From DAISLF01 sp964517345 (GTDB taxonomy: Bacteria > Patescibacteriota > Gracilibacteria > Peribacterales > Peribacteraceae), in contig CAZFBZ010000041.1 in NCBI GenBank assembly GCA_964517345.1, positions 1 to 12,653 of the forward strand: a stretch of DNA of 12,653 nt, written 5' to 3'. This document shows, piece after piece, positions 12,651 through 12,653 of the stretch (position 1 is its first letter; the number at the start of each line of letters is the position of its first letter). The notes beneath the pieces were generated by a model. It saw nothing but the letters and a program-made list of their open reading frames with translations, was not told the origin of the DNA and searched no databases. Position numbers and translations under genes: made by a program.

Positions 12651-12653
12651 CGG

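Noticed and set aside
1..12653. Alternative genetic code (UGA as Gly, as in Gracilibacteria/Absconditabacteria)
   Set aside because: TGA ends several genes at the expected family length (pgeF, nnrD, dgt, CNNM, GT4), and the domains show no internal in-frame TGA.

Overview
The window is about 12.6 kb of GC-rich, gene-dense bacterial DNA with three runs of exactly 100 N (1421-1520, 8142-8241, 9466-9565), so it is a scaffolded draft, probably a metagenome assembly. Compact gene packing, almost no Shine-Dalgarno sequences, a Ser-rich envelope lipoprotein and single-domain versions of several enzymes suggest a Patescibacteria/CPR lineage, perhaps Peregrinibacteria/Peribacteria-like. That placement is inference; no taxonomic marker gene is present. 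TGA, TAG and TAA all end good genes, so the standard bacterial code applies. I see no CRISPR array, transposase, integrase or phage gene.

Layout. 1-147 (+): the 3' part of a tRNA, best read as tRNA-Trp(CCA), with a ~96-nt insertion in the anticodon loop. 150-3187 (-): a polytopic GT-C-like membrane glycosyltransferase cut by the first gap, a small unknown protein with an in-frame amber codon, and a membrane-anchored SGNH-hydrolase-like protein. 3286-3972 (+): an M23 peptidase lipoprotein. 3969-4979 (-): an ATP-grasp ligase. 5070-6062 (+): a second M23 peptidase, with a membrane anchor and coiled coil. 6063-7001 (-): a voltage-sensor domain (S1-S4) joined to a bacterial PH (bPH2/YdbS-type) domain with no channel pore. 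7053-8135 (-): a dGTPase-like HD hydrolase. 8136-8452: a gap plus a GC-rich stretch that folds by hand and ends in a terminator-like hairpin, a possible plus-strand RNA gene. 10523-8453 (-): a likely nnrD / unknown membrane protein / pgeF operon. 10571-11551 (+): a CNNM/CorB-like DUF21-CBS protein. 11544-12650 (-): a GT4 glycosyltransferase.

Themes. Most genes concern the cell envelope: two peptidoglycan endopeptidases, the peptidoglycan editing factor PgeF, two glycosyltransferases, an SGNH protein and two further membrane proteins. Two are metabolite-repair or nucleotide-sanitation enzymes (NnrD, dGTPase). All four convergent junctions are packed to between a 2-nt space and an 8-nt overlap. 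Several promoters put the transcription start within 0-9 nt of the start codon, which points to leaderless or near-leaderless mRNAs.

The observations most worth following are the pore-less voltage-sensor/bPH2 fusion, the interrupted tRNA-Trp and the unexplained structured intergenic region at 8242-8433.
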